Origin: Acidobacteriota bacterium
GTDB lineage: Bacteria; Acidobacteriota; Terriglobia; Terriglobales; Acidobacteriaceae
DNA length: 6,470 bases
Direction: 5' to 3'
NCBI GenBank assembly: GCA_021841795.1
Contig: JAKCDN010000187.1
Span: 1-6,470 of the forward strand
This document shows positions 5,303 to 6,470 of this stretch, piece by piece. Position 1 is the first letter of the stretch, and each line of letters begins with the position of its first letter. A program made the translations under genes and the position numbers. The notes below the pieces were generated by a model. That model ran no database searches. It was not told the origin of the DNA and saw only the letters and a program-made list of their open reading frames with translations.

Positions 5303-6470
5303 CTACGCCTCCGGATGGTAGTGACTCTCCCAGCCGAGGTAGCGGGCGGCTTCGTGAACGGCCCTGGAGACGTCACTGAAGTTTGCGGCGACGTGGTGCT
5401 CGAAGCCCTCGCGGCAGATGTACTTGAGCAGCTTCTGCAACTGGGGAATCTCGGCCACGCCGGCGCCACCGAAGGTCTCAAGCGGATCGTCGGTGAAGCG
5501 GCCGGCGCCGGTGTAGCCGCGCACGATGCCGCGGCGATCGTCGGTGGAGAAGCGGGCATAGCTCATGACACCGGACTTAACGCGCCCGACACAGGTGCCG
5601 AAGGTATTTTCCTTGCCGACGGTGCCGGCAATGATCTCCTGGAAATCCATGCGCACGTCCTTGAAGAAGTGCTTGGGGAGATTGGAGCAGTGGAAGCAGA
5701 CGCACTTATCGGGATCGCTGCCGTAGTTATTGTTCCAGTCGAGGAGAGCGGAGGGGGCGCCGGAGGCCAGGGCCATCATGTACATGCTGAGCACGCCGGG
5801 GACATCGACCTCGCAGGCCGAGGGGATGAGATCGTTCGACATCATGCTCATGATGGTGCAGGGCACGACGCCAAGGAACTCCTCCATCGAGGTCCAGCAC
5901 TGGACGGCGCTGATGCCGATGTGGCACTGCTTCATCCAGCCGTCAATGACGGCGCCGAGCTTGGCCATTTTGAGCAGCGCGGCCTCGGCGATGCCCTGGG
6001 TGGAGACATAGCTTTTGATGGCGGCGAGCTTGGCCTGAGCGGCGTCGTCGGAGTCTTTCATGCGGTTGATGCGGCCAAAGATCTCAGAGAGGTCGATGGT
6101 CTCAATGGTGATGCCGCTGGACTCGAGGATGCGCTCGGAGTAGCGGACGGTATTGAAGGCGGTGGGCCGGGCGCCGACGGCGCCGATGCGGAGATTCTTA
6201 AGTCCCTTCACAATGCGGCATACCTGGGAGAACCACTCGAGGTCGGCTTTAAATTCAGGCGATTGCAGGGCCTCAGTATGGAGGGTGGTGAGGGAGTAAG
6301 GGATGCCGTACTGCATGAGATTATTGCAGGCGCTCATCTTGCCGCAGAAGCTGTCGCGGCGGGTAGCGATGGTCATGGCGTCGGCGCGGTCGGGGGTGGC
6401 CTGAACGAGGACGGGAACCTTGAGGCCGGAGAGGCGAATGGCATCGACGATGCCGCGCTCCTCGCCGAAG
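5303..6470 (-). CDS. L-fucose/L-arabinose isomerase-like sugar isomerase, 5' partial
   Basis: The minus-strand frame stays open to the right edge, giving 388 residues before TAG (5303-5305); the Met encoded at 6374-6376 is internal, since coding-like sequence (FGEERGIVDAIRLSGLKVPV) precedes it. Numbered from that Met, the visible features are FCGKMSACNNLMQYGIPY (10-27), an NLRIGAVGARP segment (61-71) starting a middle alpha/beta domain, QCWTSMEEFLG (159-169), ACEVDVPGVLSM (187-198), LLDWNNNYGSDP (211-222) and CFHCSNLP (227-234). These resemble the FucI-like family (COG2407 type), where a Glu, an Asp and a His bind the catalytic metal; Glu165 or Glu166, Asp191 and His229 are the likely equivalents. 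Such enzymes interconvert aldoses and ketoses. Related members act on fucose, arabinose or other sugars, including sulfoquinovose in some bacteria, so the substrate is open. It is convergent with ctaA and so not in the xfp operon. Confidence 0.8.
   Translation of the reverse strand, partial: FGEERGIVDAIRLSGLKVPVLVQATPDRADAMTIATRRDSFCGKMSACNNLMQYGIPYSLTTLHTEALQSPEFKADLEWFSQVCRIVKGLKNLRIGAVGARPTAFNTVRYSERILESSGITIETIDLSEIFGRINRMKDSDDAAQAKLAAIKSYVSTQGIAEAALLKMAKLGAVIDGWMKQCHIGISAVQCWTSMEEFLGVVPCTIMSMMSNDLIPSACEVDVPGVLSMYMMALASGAPSALLDWNNNYGSDPDKCVCFHCSNLPKHFFKDVRMDFQEIIAGTVGKENTFGTCVGRVKSGVMSYARFSTDDRRGIVRGYTGAGRFTDDPLETFGGAGVAEIPQLQKLLKYICREGFEHHVAANFSDVSRAVHEAARYLGWESHYHPEA

Noticed and set aside
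6374..6376. Met at 6376 as the true start of the minus-strand isomerase
   Set aside because: The frame continues upstream to the window edge with protein-like sequence, and family members have a further N-terminal domain.

Overview
This GC-rich window holds one gene tail, three complete genes and one gene that runs off the right edge. It reads as chromosomal central and respiratory metabolism, with no mobile element, CRISPR array or RNA gene that I can see. The strong third-position G/C preference, a phosphoketolase next to a divergent acetate kinase, and a CtaA with a GAGCGDHWPLCNG-type first loop suggest a soil Acidobacteriota (Terriglobia-like) bacterium. This is a judgement from remembered family resemblance; the sequence does not prove it.

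Layout. Positions 1-141 (+) are the last 46 codons of a probable acyltransferase-3 (OafA-type) membrane protein. Positions 142-495 are a 354-base non-coding stretch with a terminator-like hairpin near 256-306 and the putative control region of the next gene: a CRP/FNR-family-type palindrome (416-431), an extended -10 (451-459) and a clear Shine-Dalgarno. Next come xfp (496-2886, phosphoketolase), a 114-base structured spacer with a tandem 15-mer, and ackA (3001-4197, acetate kinase). After 67 bases comes ctaA (heme A synthase), best started at the GTG at 4265 and ending at 5224. A two-sided A/T-flanked hairpin at 5248-5273 separates ctaA from a convergent minus-strand sugar-isomerase-like gene (5303 to beyond 6470).

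How the genes fit together. Xfp splits xylulose-5-P and/or fructose-6-P with phosphate to give acetyl-phosphate plus glyceraldehyde-3-P or erythrose-4-P. AckA converts acetyl-phosphate plus ADP to acetate plus ATP. Together they form a short overflow or redox-neutral ATP route out of the pentose phosphate pool. CtaA makes heme A for aa3/caa3-type oxidases, so a respiratory gene lies directly downstream. The FucI-like isomerase probably interconverts an aldose and a ketose; it could feed sugar catabolism, but its substrate is unknown and it is transcribed separately.

The most interesting points are the apparent class II activator layout before xfp, the xfp-ackA spacer in which one upstream arm can pair with either of two identical repeats, and the atypical but catalytically intact acetate kinase. 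I found no clearly new multi-gene system.
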